A stretch of 64,000 bases of DNA from Cloacibacterium normanense (GCF_003860565.1 NZ_CP034157.1:434001-498000), one strand, 5' to 3'; shown: positions 52,925-60,484, numbered from the stretch's first letter. A program made the numbers and translations. The notes: generated from the letters alone by a model not told the origin.

Positions 52925-53263
52925 TTATTTCGTAGCAGTTGGTTTTTGAACCGGAGCTTGTGGAGCTGATTGAGCAGGAGCTTTAGCTTCTTTTTTCTCT
53001 GGAGCATTTACGTCTTTAATTTGTACGCTTGGTTTTGCAGTAAGCACTACGCTTAAGAAAATCAATGAAACAATGATAATCGCTAATACCCAAGTTGCTT
53101 TTTCCATAAAATCATTCGTTCTCTGTACGCCGAATTGTGCAGAAGAACCGCCAAACGTAGCAGATAAACCTCCACCTTTTGGGTTTTGTGCCATTACAAT
53201 AATAACTAATAAAACACAAGCTATGATGATTAACACCATGAAAAGACTAAATATAGTACTCAT
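52925..53263 (-). CDS. secG: Protein translocase subunit SecG
   Basis: SecG is the small subunit of the SecYEG channel. The 112-residue protein has two transmembrane helices (about 3-24 and 52-74) joined by the conserved loop VMAQNPKGGGLSATFGG and ending in NDFMEKATWVLA. A Pro/Ala/Lys-rich C-terminal tail (about 80-112) is longer than in E. coli, as usual in Bacteroidota. A -7 element (minus-strand TACATTTG, 53294-53287) precedes it. Confidence 0.95.
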   Translation of the reverse strand: MSTIFSLFMVLIIIACVLLVIIVMAQNPKGGGLSATFGGSSAQFGVQRTNDFMEKATWVLAIIIVSLIFLSVVLTAKPSVQIKDVNAPEKKEAKAPAQSAPQAPVQKPTATK

Positions 53264-53330
53264 CTTATATTAAAATTTTTGAGTTGCAAATGTAGTGATT
53301 ATTTTTATAAAATTTGTAAAATATTATAAA

Positions 53331-53975
53331 TTAATTTGTTGGTAAAGGTGCGCCAACTGGAATATCACATCTGTGACCGGGCTGTCCGTGTGCCGGATTC
53401 ATTCCAGCTGCTATTGTTGTAGAACCAGCGTTGTTTTGTGGTGCAGCAATAGGAGCAGTAGTAGTGGTTTGATTATCAGTAGTTTTTACCGTTGTAGCTT
53501 CAACTTTTTTAGAATTTAATGGAGCGCCAACTGGAATATCACATCTGTGACCGGGCTGTCCGTGTGCAGGGTTCATACCAGCTGCTACTGTTGTGGAAGA
53601 GTTGTTGTTTTGTGGTATAGCTACAGGAGCAGTTTTAGTCGTTTGAATATCAGTGGTTTTTACCGTTGTAGCTTCTGCTTTTTTAGAATTTAATGGAGCG
53701 CCAACTGGGATGTCACATCTGTGATTTGGTTGTCCGTGTGGTGGATTCATTCCTGGAGCAGTTTGTTGTGGCTGGTTGACTGAATTGGTGGCAATAGGCG
53801 CAGAGTTGTTCATTGTGATAGGCGCAGAATTCTGAGCACTTGTCACATTTGAGGAATCAGAAGCACTTTTTTGCTCATAAGAAGCCAATTCAGGAGAAAG
53901 GGTTTCAGGAGTTTCATTTTTTTTCTGACAAGAAACCAAAGTGAGCGTTAGAATGACTAAATATATTTTTTTCAT
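53331..53975 (-). CDS. Lipoprotein with three GMNP/CDIPVGAPL repeats
   Basis: A 214-residue predicted lipoprotein (MKKIYLVILTLTLVSC, Cys16). A Ser/Asn/Thr-rich region with two NSAPI pieces (residues 49-60) leads to three near-identical 58-residue units. Each carries the motif GMNPxHGQPxHRCDIPVGAP, beginning at Gly75, Gly133 and Gly191, so each repeat presents two His and one Cys (80/85/87, 138/143/145, 196/201/203). Linkers are Thr/Lys-rich (KVEATTVKTTDNQTT). The motif recurs in uncharacterised Bacteroidota proteins as I recall; the His/Cys arrangement suggests a metal or haem site, which is inference. Function unknown. Confidence 0.85.
   Translation of the reverse strand: MKKIYLVILTLTLVSCQKKNETPETLSPELASYEQKSASDSSNVTSAQNSAPITMNNSAPIATNSVNQPQQTAPGMNPPHGQPNHRCDIPVGAPLNSKKAEATTVKTTDIQTTKTAPVAIPQNNNSSTTVAAGMNPAHGQPGHRCDIPVGAPLNSKKVEATTVKTTDNQTTTTAPIAAPQNNAGSTTIAAGMNPAHGQPGHRCDIPVGAPLPTN
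53350..53760 (-). repeat. Three tandem 174-bp repeats inside the lipoprotein gene
   Basis: GCGCCAACTGG starts at 53350, 53524 and 53698, exactly 174 bp (58 codons) apart. The two units at 53350 and 53524 are nearly identical over the motif, the third more diverged, which suggests recent duplication of one unit. Confidence 0.92.
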
Positions 53976-54124
53976 ATTTTTATTTAAATCAAGACGTTAA
54001 TATTAATTGGATAACTTTTAGTGGTAAATCTAAGTAAAATTTAGATTTATATTTTAGAAATTCTAGTGGTAGCGTTATTAATTGTTCAGCTCTGAATTTT
54101 GTAAATATATTTTTAGTAGAAGTA

Positions 54125-54595
54125 CTAAAATATTTTGTAGTTTCTGTATTTTTTTTTGTATTCAGGATTTAGATTCAAGTAATTTAGAGAGTCTTTTTTT
54201 ATTAAAAATTTAGCATTGATAAATTCCGTGATTATTTTTGAATTTGGTTTTGGCTCACAATTTTTTGAAGTCATTCTCATTTTATCATAATTTTCTGAAA
54301 TATTTAAAGAAAAGTCATCAATTATTAGACATTCATTTGGTTGCAATGAGTTTAATGTCAAAGTATCGTTGTTTAAATCCCATATTCCTTCAGAATAACT
54401 CTCACTTAAATGTCCAGTTTCTGAATATTTAAATTCGTGATTAGCGTAAATACTCAAAATTGCATTTGAATATGGATATCGAATGACTTTCCAATCACGT
54501 ATAAAATTTTCTTTTCTCTTAAATTCATCTTTGCTTTCTTTTGAGCAATTTATCAAAATTAGTAATAGAAAAATTAATGAATTTTTTTGAAACAT
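54125..54595 (-). CDS. Small lipoprotein, function unknown
   Basis: A 156-residue predicted lipoprotein with signal MFQKNSLIFLLLILINC (Cys17) and a Lys/Glu-rich linker. The mature part looks like a small beta-barrel of lipocalin-like type (FIRDWKVIRYPYSNAILSIY; EGIWDLNNDTLTLNSL), a pattern found in many Bacteroidota lipoproteins. Two Cys (in PNECLIIDD and KNCEPKP) could pair. Its predicted promoter at 54784-54813 places a 180-nt structured element in its mRNA leader. Confidence 0.7.
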   Translation of the reverse strand: MFQKNSLIFLLLILINCSKESKDEFKRKENFIRDWKVIRYPYSNAILSIYANHEFKYSETGHLSESYSEGIWDLNNDTLTLNSLQPNECLIIDDFSLNISENYDKMRMTSKNCEPKPNSKIITEFINAKFLIKKDSLNYLNLNPEYKKKYRNYKIF

Positions 54596-54616
54596 TGTTG
54601 GTATAGTATTTCTGCT

Positions 54617-54780
54617 AACGGTTCGGCGGATTTGCGAAGTCCCGAGAAGGAAGTTTACTTCCGTTCTTGGGATTTTGCAAATTCACAGATGTGCGAAGTT
54701 CGCGTAGCGACGAGCAACATCTGCGGATGTAATCCGCCGAACCGATGTGGCAAAAGGAGCGGAGCGGATTTTGCCACATC
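54617..54780. repeat. Cloverleaf-like inverted-repeat element (candidate structured leader or MITE)
   Basis: CGGTTCGGCGGATT (54619-54632) pairs perfectly with AATCCGCCGAACCG (54731-54744), enclosing two hairpins: 54632-54680 (stem GGAAG-TTTA-CTTCC at its tip) and 54686-54723 (CAGATGT with ACATCTG, containing TCGC-GTA-GCGA). A third hairpin follows: GATGTGGCAAAA (54744-54755) with TTTTGCCACATC (54769-54780), 12 bp perfect. The segment is much richer in G+C than its surroundings. It has no ORF of its own. Confidence 0.85.
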
Positions 54781-54783
54781 ACT

Positions 54784-54813
54784 CAAATATACGAAAGTAT
54801 TTTTGATAGCCAA
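54784..54813 (-). promoter_or_regulatory. Promoter (TTG-N19-TATATTTG) reading into the cloverleaf element
   Basis: On the minus strand TTG (54813-54811) and TATATTTG (54791-54784) are exactly 19 nt apart. Transcription would begin near 54779, at the first base of the 12-bp hairpin, and pass through the element to the lipoprotein gene at 54595. Confidence 0.65.
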
Positions 54814-54833
54814 AAGCTTAATCAAAATCATCA

Positions 54834-54858
54834 TGTCTTGTCCTGAAATAGCTATACA
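54834..54858 (+). repeat. IS3-family left terminal inverted repeat
   Basis: Starts TGTCTTGTCC and ends AGCTATACA; matches the inverse of the right end at 21 of 25 positions. Confidence 0.9.
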
Positions 54859-54872
54859 CAAAAATAGAGTAT

Positions 54873-55415
54873 ATGCAATCAAAAGAAGAGAGATTTTTAG
54901 CTCGCGAGAGTAAACAGAGTCATTACGACAAACGATTAAAAAAACAAATTGTTCAAGAGGTAGAATCAGGATTACCGAGAAAGGAGGCGATTCGGCTCTA
55001 TAATTTAGGCCAATCCACCTTAGATAGTTGGATGCGAGATTTTGGTTCGCCTAACTACCTAGAAAATTTGAAACGTCGAACGTACACAGGACTAGAAAAA
55101 CGTACAATAGTTACAGCGATAGAACAAGGTCTATTAACGATACAAGAAGCCAAGATAGCCTATAACATAAAGACAGACAAAGTAATTCGTAATTGGATAA
55201 CACAGTACAAATCAGAAAAAGTCGAACTTTGTATTGGAAATAGTTCTATAATGGGAAATAAAACCACACCTAGGAAAGAACCAGAAAAAGAGTCTTTGGA
55301 GAAAGCATTAAAAGAAGCGGAGCTTAAAATTAAAGCCCTCAATACGCTTATTGATGTAGCCGAAGAACAGCTCAAAATAGATATTAGAAAAAAGTCTGGT
55401 GCCAAGCAGTCATAA
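54873..55415 (+). CDS. IS3-family transposase OrfA
   Basis: A 180-residue DNA-binding protein of the insertion sequence. It has two helix-turn-helix regions (residues 20-60: IVQEVESGLPRKEAIRLYNL, then QSTLDSWMRDFG; and about 70-110: EKRTIVTAIEQGLLTIQEAK). A C-terminal leucine-zipper-like helix follows (EKALKEAELKIKALNTLIDV) for multimerisation. The duplicated HTH makes it longer than common OrfA proteins of about 100 residues. Near its end lies the slippery heptamer that joins it to OrfB. Confidence 0.93.
   Translation: MQSKEERFLARESKQSHYDKRLKKQIVQEVESGLPRKEAIRLYNLGQSTLDSWMRDFGSPNYLENLKRRTYTGLEKRTIVTAIEQGLLTIQEAKIAYNIKTDKVIRNWITQYKSEKVELCIGNSSIMGNKTTPRKEPEKESLEKALKEAELKIKALNTLIDVAEEQLKIDIRKKSGAKQS
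55388..55394 (+). promoter_or_regulatory. Programmed -1 frameshift site A_AAA_AAG
   Basis: In the OrfA frame the codons read AGA AAA AAG, so the heptamer A AAA AAG is in the standard IS3 phase. After a -1 slip the reading continues GTC TGG TGC without stop into OrfB, giving a predicted OrfAB of about 482 residues. Confidence 0.85.
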
Positions 55416-55417
55416 CA

Positions 55418-56320
55418 ATGAAAGAATTCTATCCTAAATTGGGAATAGGGTTCTTGTGTAGATTGTTTGGCAAAACAAGACATGCCTATTACGATGGGCT
55501 TTGGCGAAAAGAAAACAGTCTGATAAAAGAAGACATAATCCTTCAAGAAGTTCGTACTATTCGTCGGGATCTGCCACAAGTAGGGACCCGTAAACTACAC
55601 TATATGCTTCAAAATCAACTAAAATCTCATGCCATCAGTTTTGGCAGAGACTATTTATTTGATTTATTGGCAGCGCATCAATTGTTGATTAGAAAACGGA
55701 AACGTAAAGTCATAACAACAGATTCAAGACATTGGATGCGAAAATACAGTAATCTCATCAAAGGAATGGTCATAAATCGGCCAGAACAAGTATGGGTAAG
55801 TGATATTACCTATATCCGATTAACCCATCAATGGGGCTATTTGAGTTTAATTACCGATGCCTATTCTCGAAAAATTATGGGCTACAGTTTTCGTCAAGAC
55901 CTATCGGCAGAAGGATGTATTGATGCTTTGAAAATGGCACTTCATAATCGATTGTATCATCATCCTCTCATACATCATTCCGATAGAGGTTCGCAATACT
56001 GTTCCCAGAATTATGTAGATTTATTATTAAAAAATAATATTGCCATCAGTATGACAGAAAATGGTAATCCTTATGAAAACGCATTAGCAGAAAGAGTAAA
56101 TGGCATTATAAAGAAAGAATTTAATCTTTATACAAGCGCATTAGGTTTTGAACAAACGAAGAGACAGGTGAATGCAAGCATTTTGTCATATAACCAACTC
56201 AGGCCTCATGCAAGTTGTGATTATTTAACCCCTCATCAAGCCCATCTAAAATCTGAACAATTAAAGAAAAGATGGAAAAAATACAATAAAAAATTTAATG
56301 ATAAAAAAACAATGGTATAG
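55418..56320 (+). CDS. IS3-family transposase OrfB (DDE integrase domain)
   Basis: A 300-residue catalytic protein. An HTH_21-like region (about residues 40-95: DLPQVGTRKLHYMLQNQL) precedes the rve core. The DDE triad lies in VWVSDITYIRL (Asp), LIHHSDRGSQYCS (Asp) and NPYENALAERVNGIIKKE (Glu), the last with the K/R seven residues later typical of IS3. ATG 55418 follows the OrfA stop by 2 bp, but the active form is probably the OrfAB frameshift product. No damage is visible. Confidence 0.94.
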   Translation: MKEFYPKLGIGFLCRLFGKTRHAYYDGLWRKENSLIKEDIILQEVRTIRRDLPQVGTRKLHYMLQNQLKSHAISFGRDYLFDLLAAHQLLIRKRKRKVITTDSRHWMRKYSNLIKGMVINRPEQVWVSDITYIRLTHQWGYLSLITDAYSRKIMGYSFRQDLSAEGCIDALKMALHNRLYHHPLIHHSDRGSQYCSQNYVDLLLKNNIAISMTENGNPYENALAERVNGIIKKEFNLYTSALGFEQTKRQVNASILSYNQLRPHASCDYLTPHQAHLKSEQLKKRWKKYNKKFNDKKTMV

Positions 56321-56377
56321 TAAATTTAGGATTAAGAATTATATTTGTATAACTAAAATAGGATTTATTAAATAACC

Positions 56378-56402
56378 TGTATAGTTATTTTAGGACGACA
56401 CA
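56378..56402 (-). repeat. IS3-family right terminal inverted repeat
   Basis: Ends GACGACACA on the plus strand; inverse matches the left end at 21 of 25 positions. Confidence 0.9.
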
Positions 56403-56576
56403 TCACCCAACCCAAAGCAATGTCAAAGGAAAGTCAAAGGAATTTATAAGGAAAGGGTAATGAATTTCTGCTTGTACTTTTTTTGAAGAATTTTTCACAA
56501 AATAGCAGAAAAAATAAAATGACAAGACAAAAACAGAAACCACATTAGGGTTTGGTTTTACTCAAGTGGCAGTTTC

Positions 56577-56648
56577 GTTCGAGTTTTGTTCGCAAAAAGT
56601 ACCCTTTTTCCGAAGCTGATTCGAACTTGATTCGAACAAGACTCGAAC
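56577..56648. repeat. Inverted repeat with 16-bp arms, TTCGAAC-rich
   Basis: GTTCGAGTTTTGTTCG (56577-56592) pairs with CGAACAAGACTCGAAC (56633-56648) at 15 of 16 positions. The loop contains two GATTCGAAC copies. It lies 175 bp from the IS end and has no obvious gene. Confidence 0.75.
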
Positions 56649-56747
56649 AAATGTCTAAAAAAGTACCTAAAAAGGAGCGAAAACCAAAAGATAATTTCTA
56701 TTCCATGACCATTACTTTAATCAATTCCTCATTCTATTAAAATAATT

Positions 56748-56790
56748 TCCAACTCCCATCTTCCAAACTCCATCTTCCAACTCCCAACAA
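56748..56790. repeat. Word-like quasi-tandem repeat before pcrA
   Basis: TTCCAACTCCCATC is followed by TTCCAAACTCCATC and TTCCAACTCCCAAC, period about 14 bp, ending 39 bp before the pcrA start. Confidence 0.8.
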
Positions 56791-56829
56791 ATTTTCATAA
56801 ATTCGCAGCAGAAAAATTTGCAGTAAAAT

Positions 56830-59154
56830 ATGGATTATTTGAAAGGATTAAACGAACCTCAGTATGAAGCAGTTACCACTTTGCACGGACCACTCATGGT
56901 TTTGGCAGGAGCAGGTTCTGGTAAAACGAGAGTTCTTACGATGAGGATTGCACATTTAATTACCAACGGAATTGATCCTTTTAATATTTTGGCGCTTACT
57001 TTTACCAATAAAGCCGCCAAAGAAATGAAACTCCGTATTGCAAAAGTAGTAGGAGAAGGAAATGCTAAATCTCTTTGGATGGGCACTTTTCACTCGGTTT
57101 TTGCTAGAATTCTGAGAAGCGAAGCGCATTATCTCGGTTTTCCTTCTAATTTTACCATTTATGACACGCAAGATTCTCTCAATGTTCTCAAAAAAGTCTT
57201 GAAAGACCTCAATATTGACCAAGAATTATACAAACCAAAAAAAGTTCAAGCTAGAATTTCTAGCTATAAGAACAATCTCATCACAGTTCGTGCCTATCAG
57301 AATAATCCAGAATTAATCGAAGCAGACGAACGTGCAAATATGAAATACATTGGCAAAATCTACGAGAAATATGTAGAACAGTGTTTCAGAAATGGTGCGA
57401 TGGATTTTGATGATTTACTCTTGAGAACCAACGAATTATTGACCAGATTTCCAGAAGTTTTAGCCAGATATCAAGATAGATTCAGGTATATTTTGGTAGA
57501 TGAGTACCAAGATACCAACCATTCTCAATATTTAATTGTAAAAGCACTTTCTTCAAAATTTGAAAATATTTGTGTGGTAGGAGATGATGCGCAATCTATC
57601 TATTCTTTCCGTGGTGCGAATATTTATAATATTTTGAACTTCAAGAAAGATTATCCAGACGCCAAAACGGTTTCTCTAGAGCAAAACTACCGTTCTACGC
57701 AGAATATTGTCAACGCTGCGAATGTAGTGATTGCCAGAAACAAAGAACAGTTCAAGAAAAATGTATTCAGTGATAATGAAGTAGGCGATAAAATAAAGGT
57801 TTTCAGAGCGCTTTCAGATGCAGACGAAGCCAATTTTGTGGCGAATAACATTTGGGAACAGCACAACGCGAACCAAAGAAAATTTACAGATTTTGCGATT
57901 CTTTACAGAACCAATTCACAAACCAGAGCTTTCGAAGATGCGCTGAGACGTAAAAATATTCCGTACAGAGTTTATGGCGGTTTAAGTTTTTACCAAAGAA
58001 AAGAAATTAAGGATTTGGTAGCATATTTAAGACTTTTGGTCAACGAAAATGACAGCGAAGCTTTGCTTAGAGTTATCAATTATCCCACTCGTGGAATTGG
58101 AGAAACCACCCAGAATAAATTGATTGTTTTTGCAGATTCACAAAATGTGAGTTTGGCAAACGTTTTAGATAATTTAGGAATTTATGCACCACATTTGGGT
58201 TTTAACAATGGCGTGATTTCTAAATTGGCAGATTTTTGGAGCATGATTAAAGCCTTCCAAGTGATGCTAAAAACCGAAAATGTGTACACCGTTGCAATGG
58301 AAGTTGCCCAAAGAAGTGGTTTAATCAAGTTTTTGAAAGACGATCAAACTCCTGAAGGAATTTCCAGAGTAGAAAACGTGCAAGAACTCATGAACTCTAT
58401 GCAAGGTTTCATAGAGGAGCAACAACAGTTGGAAGATGGAGACCCAAGTTTGTCGAGTTTCCTAGAAAACATTGCCCTTTCTACAGACCAAGACAAGAAA
58501 TCTGAAAACGAAGACCAGGTTTCTTTGATGACGATTCACTTGTCAAAAGGATTGGAGTTTCCAGTGGTTCATTTGGTAGGTTTAGAAGAAAATTTGTTCC
58601 CAAGTTTTATGAGTTCTTCCACGCGTGAAGAATTGGAAGAAGAGCGAAGATTGTTCTACGTAGCTTTAACCAGAGCCGAAAAACAAGTGTTCTTTTCTTA
58701 TGCCGTTTCCAGATTTCAATGGGGTAAAATTACCGATGCAGAACCTTCCAGATTCTTAAGCGAAGTTGATGAAGAATATATAGAATTCTTAAATCCAGTG
58801 GTAGAAAGCAGATTTGTAAATAAATCTGGGTTAAGTTCTGATATTTTCGGAGATAATTTTTCAGAACCGAGATTCTTCAAAAAAGCAGAAAAGAAAAAAC
58901 TGCCAAGTTCTGATGAGCCAAAACCTTTACCTAAAAATTTAAAACCGGTTGCTTCAGCAAAAATCATCAACCCGAGCGGAAATTCTTCTCAAGATATTGA
59001 AGTAGGAGACAGAGTTCGTCATGATAGATTTGGAGTAGGAGAAGTAGTTTTTCTTGATGGAACTGACCCAGAAAATATTAAAGCTAAAGTAAAATTTGTA
59101 ACAGAAGGAGAAAAAAATCTAATCCTAAAATTTGCAAAACTGACGAAAATATAA
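56830..59154 (+). CDS. pcrA: ATP-dependent DNA helicase PcrA/UvrD type
   Basis: A 774-residue superfamily 1A 3'-5' helicase for repair and plasmid or replication tasks. Motif I is LAGAGSGKTRVLTMRI (residues about 25-40), motif Ia is LALTFTNKAAKEMK, motif II VDEYQDTNHSQY, motif III VGDDAQSIYSFRGA, motif IV EQNYRSTQNIV, motif V SLMTIHLSKGLEFPVVHLVG and motif VI LFYVALTRAEKQVF. A C-terminal Tudor-like domain (VGDRVRHDRFGVGEVVFLDG) as in PcrA/UvrD binds RNA polymerase. Length fits PcrA. The start ATG 56830 gives MDYLKGLNEPQYEAV, usual for the family. Confidence 0.95.
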   Translation: MDYLKGLNEPQYEAVTTLHGPLMVLAGAGSGKTRVLTMRIAHLITNGIDPFNILALTFTNKAAKEMKLRIAKVVGEGNAKSLWMGTFHSVFARILRSEAHYLGFPSNFTIYDTQDSLNVLKKVLKDLNIDQELYKPKKVQARISSYKNNLITVRAYQNNPELIEADERANMKYIGKIYEKYVEQCFRNGAMDFDDLLLRTNELLTRFPEVLARYQDRFRYILVDEYQDTNHSQYLIVKALSSKFENICVVGDDAQSIYSFRGANIYNILNFKKDYPDAKTVSLEQNYRSTQNIVNAANVVIARNKEQFKKNVFSDNEVGDKIKVFRALSDADEANFVANNIWEQHNANQRKFTDFAILYRTNSQTRAFEDALRRKNIPYRVYGGLSFYQRKEIKDLVAYLRLLVNENDSEALLRVINYPTRGIGETTQNKLIVFADSQNVSLANVLDNLGIYAPHLGFNNGVISKLADFWSMIKAFQVMLKTENVYTVAMEVAQRSGLIKFLKDDQTPEGISRVENVQELMNSMQGFIEEQQQLEDGDPSLSSFLENIALSTDQDKKSENEDQVSLMTIHLSKGLEFPVVHLVGLEENLFPSFMSSSTREELEEERRLFYVALTRAEKQVFFSYAVSRFQWGKITDAEPSRFLSEVDEEYIEFLNPVVESRFVNKSGLSSDIFGDNFSEPRFFKKAEKKKLPSSDEPKPLPKNLKPVASAKIINPSGNSSQDIEVGDRVRHDRFGVGEVVFLDGTDPENIKAKVKFVTEGEKNLILKFAKLTKI

Positions 59155-59156
59155 AC

Positions 59157-59190
59157 GAAAAAAACGTGCAAATAAGCACGTTTTTATTTT
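59157..59190 (+). terminator. Terminator after pcrA
   Basis: AAAACGTGC (59161-59169) pairs with GCACGTTTT (59176-59184) and a T-rich tail follows. Confidence 0.9.
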
Positions 59191-59253
59191 AATAAGAATT
59201 TCTAATTGTTCTTTGCGAAAAATCTTCGAGTCTTTGCGTGAAATTCATAAACT

Positions 59254-59637
59254 TTATTTCACCAATTCTTCAAATAATCGTTCAAAAGTTTTGTCAAGAT
59301 CTTTAGATTTTCCAGGATGAGGTCTTGAGGTTTGAATGACTGCGCTTCTTACTGCAGTGAGCCAACGAAAACGTTCAGGAATATCTAGCAAAGCTATTGG
59401 CCCACCTTCTTTTTCGCCTTTGGCAACTTTTTGAAAGTTTTCCAGATTTTTGAAAACTTCTTCGTAGTCTAATTTGCTGTGCATCAGTTGGAATTTATCT
59501 TTACAGAGATAAAATTCAACTCTTATGTATTTTTCTTTCTTAGAAAACATCACCAATCCTATGTTGAAAAATTCTTCTCTTTCAACCTTAGGAACAAGTC
59601 TTATGACTGCGTATTCGTAAATTTTATCCTCTTGCAT
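59254..59637 (-). CDS. DUF3037 family protein
   Basis: A 127-residue protein of the DUF3037 family: EYAVIRLVPKVEREEFFNIG at the start, then VMFSKKEKYIRVEFYLCKDK and PERFRWLTAVRSAVIQTSRPH. No signal peptide. The family has no known activity but is habitually encoded beside HipA-like kinases, as here: its start lies 14 bp inside the end of the upstream HipA-like gene, so the two are translationally coupled. Confidence 0.9.
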   Translation of the reverse strand: MQEDKIYEYAVIRLVPKVEREEFFNIGLVMFSKKEKYIRVEFYLCKDKFQLMHSKLDYEEVFKNLENFQKVAKGEKEGGPIALLDIPERFRWLTAVRSAVIQTSRPHPGKSKDLDKTFERLFEELVK

Positions 59638-60403
59638 TTTTGGCTTCGTTTAAAAAGATTTCTGAATGTTCTAATCTGGTTTTCAAGAAATTAAAATAAA
59701 TTTCTCTTATTTCTTCTGGCGATTCATCGGCATCATTCCATTGCAACCAATCTTCAGGAATTAAATTCACAATCGTTCTGAAAACGTCATCATTTAAAAC
59801 CGATTTTGCAAAGGCATCAGCTTCGTCTAATTGGCTGGCTTGAGGAAGCAAAACGTGGTCTTTTACATATTTGAAAGGTGTTTTCGCAGCGGTATCAAAA
59901 TTTTGCCAAGAGTGATGGAAGTAGAAGGAAGCTCCATTATCAATCACCCAAAGTTCTTTGTGCCACCAAAGCAAATTAGTATTCTTAAAAGTACGGTCAA
60001 TATTAGTAATAAACGCATCTAGCCAAACAATTTTGGAAGCCAAAAGTGCATCAATTTTCATACTTGGATCGTAGGCAATCGCTCCCGAAAGATAATGCAA
60101 ACCTAAGTTAAGACCTTCGGAAAACTTCAATAAATCCTGAATTTCTTCATCGGCTTCTGTTCTCCCAAAATCAACATCGAGATTGGCAAAAACCAATTCT
60201 GGAATTTTCAATCCTAAAACTTCCGCAATTTTTCCGCCCAAAAGTTCAGAAATCAGCATTTTAACACCGTGACCAGCACCTCGAAATTTCAAAACGTATT
60301 TAAAATCATCATCCGCTTCTGCTAATGCAGGTAGACTTCCACCTTCACGAAGCGGAAGAATGTAACGCATTACCGTAACGTTCCTTAAATTCAAATCTTT
60401 CAT
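59624..60403 (-). CDS. HipA-like kinase domain protein
   Basis: A 259-residue protein with a compact HipA/PI-kinase-like fold. YVLKFRGAGHG (residues 31-41) supplies the phosphate-binding Lys and a Gly-rich loop. WLDAFITNIDRTFKNTNLLW carries the catalytic Asp and Asn, and LWVIDNGASFYFHHSW the metal-binding Asp. It lacks the N-terminal domain of HipA toxins and no HipB-like repressor gene is nearby, so it is not a classical toxin-antitoxin pair. The partner is DUF3037. The substrate is unknown. A minus-strand -7 element (TATTTTTG, 60416-60409) ends 5 nt before the ATG. Confidence 0.88.
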   Translation of the reverse strand: MKDLNLRNVTVMRYILPLREGGSLPALAEADDDFKYVLKFRGAGHGVKMLISELLGGKIAEVLGLKIPELVFANLDVDFGRTEADEEIQDLLKFSEGLNLGLHYLSGAIAYDPSMKIDALLASKIVWLDAFITNIDRTFKNTNLLWWHKELWVIDNGASFYFHHSWQNFDTAAKTPFKYVKDHVLLPQASQLDEADAFAKSVLNDDVFRTIVNLIPEDWLQWNDADESPEEIREIYFNFLKTRLEHSEIFLNEAKNARG

Positions 60404-60484
60404 TGAGCCAAAAATACGATTTATTTATAAAATTTGGATGAAAATACATCCAACTTTCAGCCCAAAAAACTTTTTACTGGGTTC

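Larger units (their letters stand above)
54834..56402 (+). mobile_element. Complete IS3-family insertion sequence (1569 bp)
   Basis: Both transposase frames lie between imperfect terminal inverted repeats of 25 bp: left 54834-54858 (begins TGTCTTGTCCTGAAATAG) and right 56378-56402 (its inverse begins TGTGTCGTCCTAAAATAA), 21 of 25 matching and starting TG. The same 3 bp, TCA, flank both ends (54831-54833 and 56403-56405), a target duplication size usual for IS3. Reading frames, slippery site and ends are all intact, so it may still be active. Confidence 0.93.
56403..56829. other. Non-coding stretch between the IS and pcrA
   Basis: I see no gene that I can support in these 427 bp. A 62-codon open frame at 56552-56740 lies over a repeat and has no recognised homology. 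The stretch holds an inverted repeat (56577-56648) rich in TTCGAA-like words and, at 56748-56790, a word-like repeat of ATCTTCCAACTCC just before pcrA. Confidence 0.55.

Noticed and set aside
53350-53760. Regularly spaced repeats resembling a CRISPR-like array
   Set aside because: The 174-bp period is far too long, the repeats are in frame inside a lipoprotein gene, and the spacers are themselves similar.
54617-54780. Possible integron attC site next to a small accessory gene
   Set aside because: The ends GCTAAC and CACATC do not fit the RYYYAAC/GTTRRRY core sites, and no integrase is in the window.
54587-54913. 108-codon plus-strand open frame across the cloverleaf element
   Set aside because: It follows from the G+C-rich inverted repeat having few stops; the protein is Cys/Arg-rich with no recognisable family and it enters the IS end.
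59254-60403. Classical HipBA toxin-antitoxin system
   Set aside because: No HipB-type DNA-binding antitoxin is encoded nearby; the partner is DUF3037 and the kinase lacks the HipA N-terminal domain.
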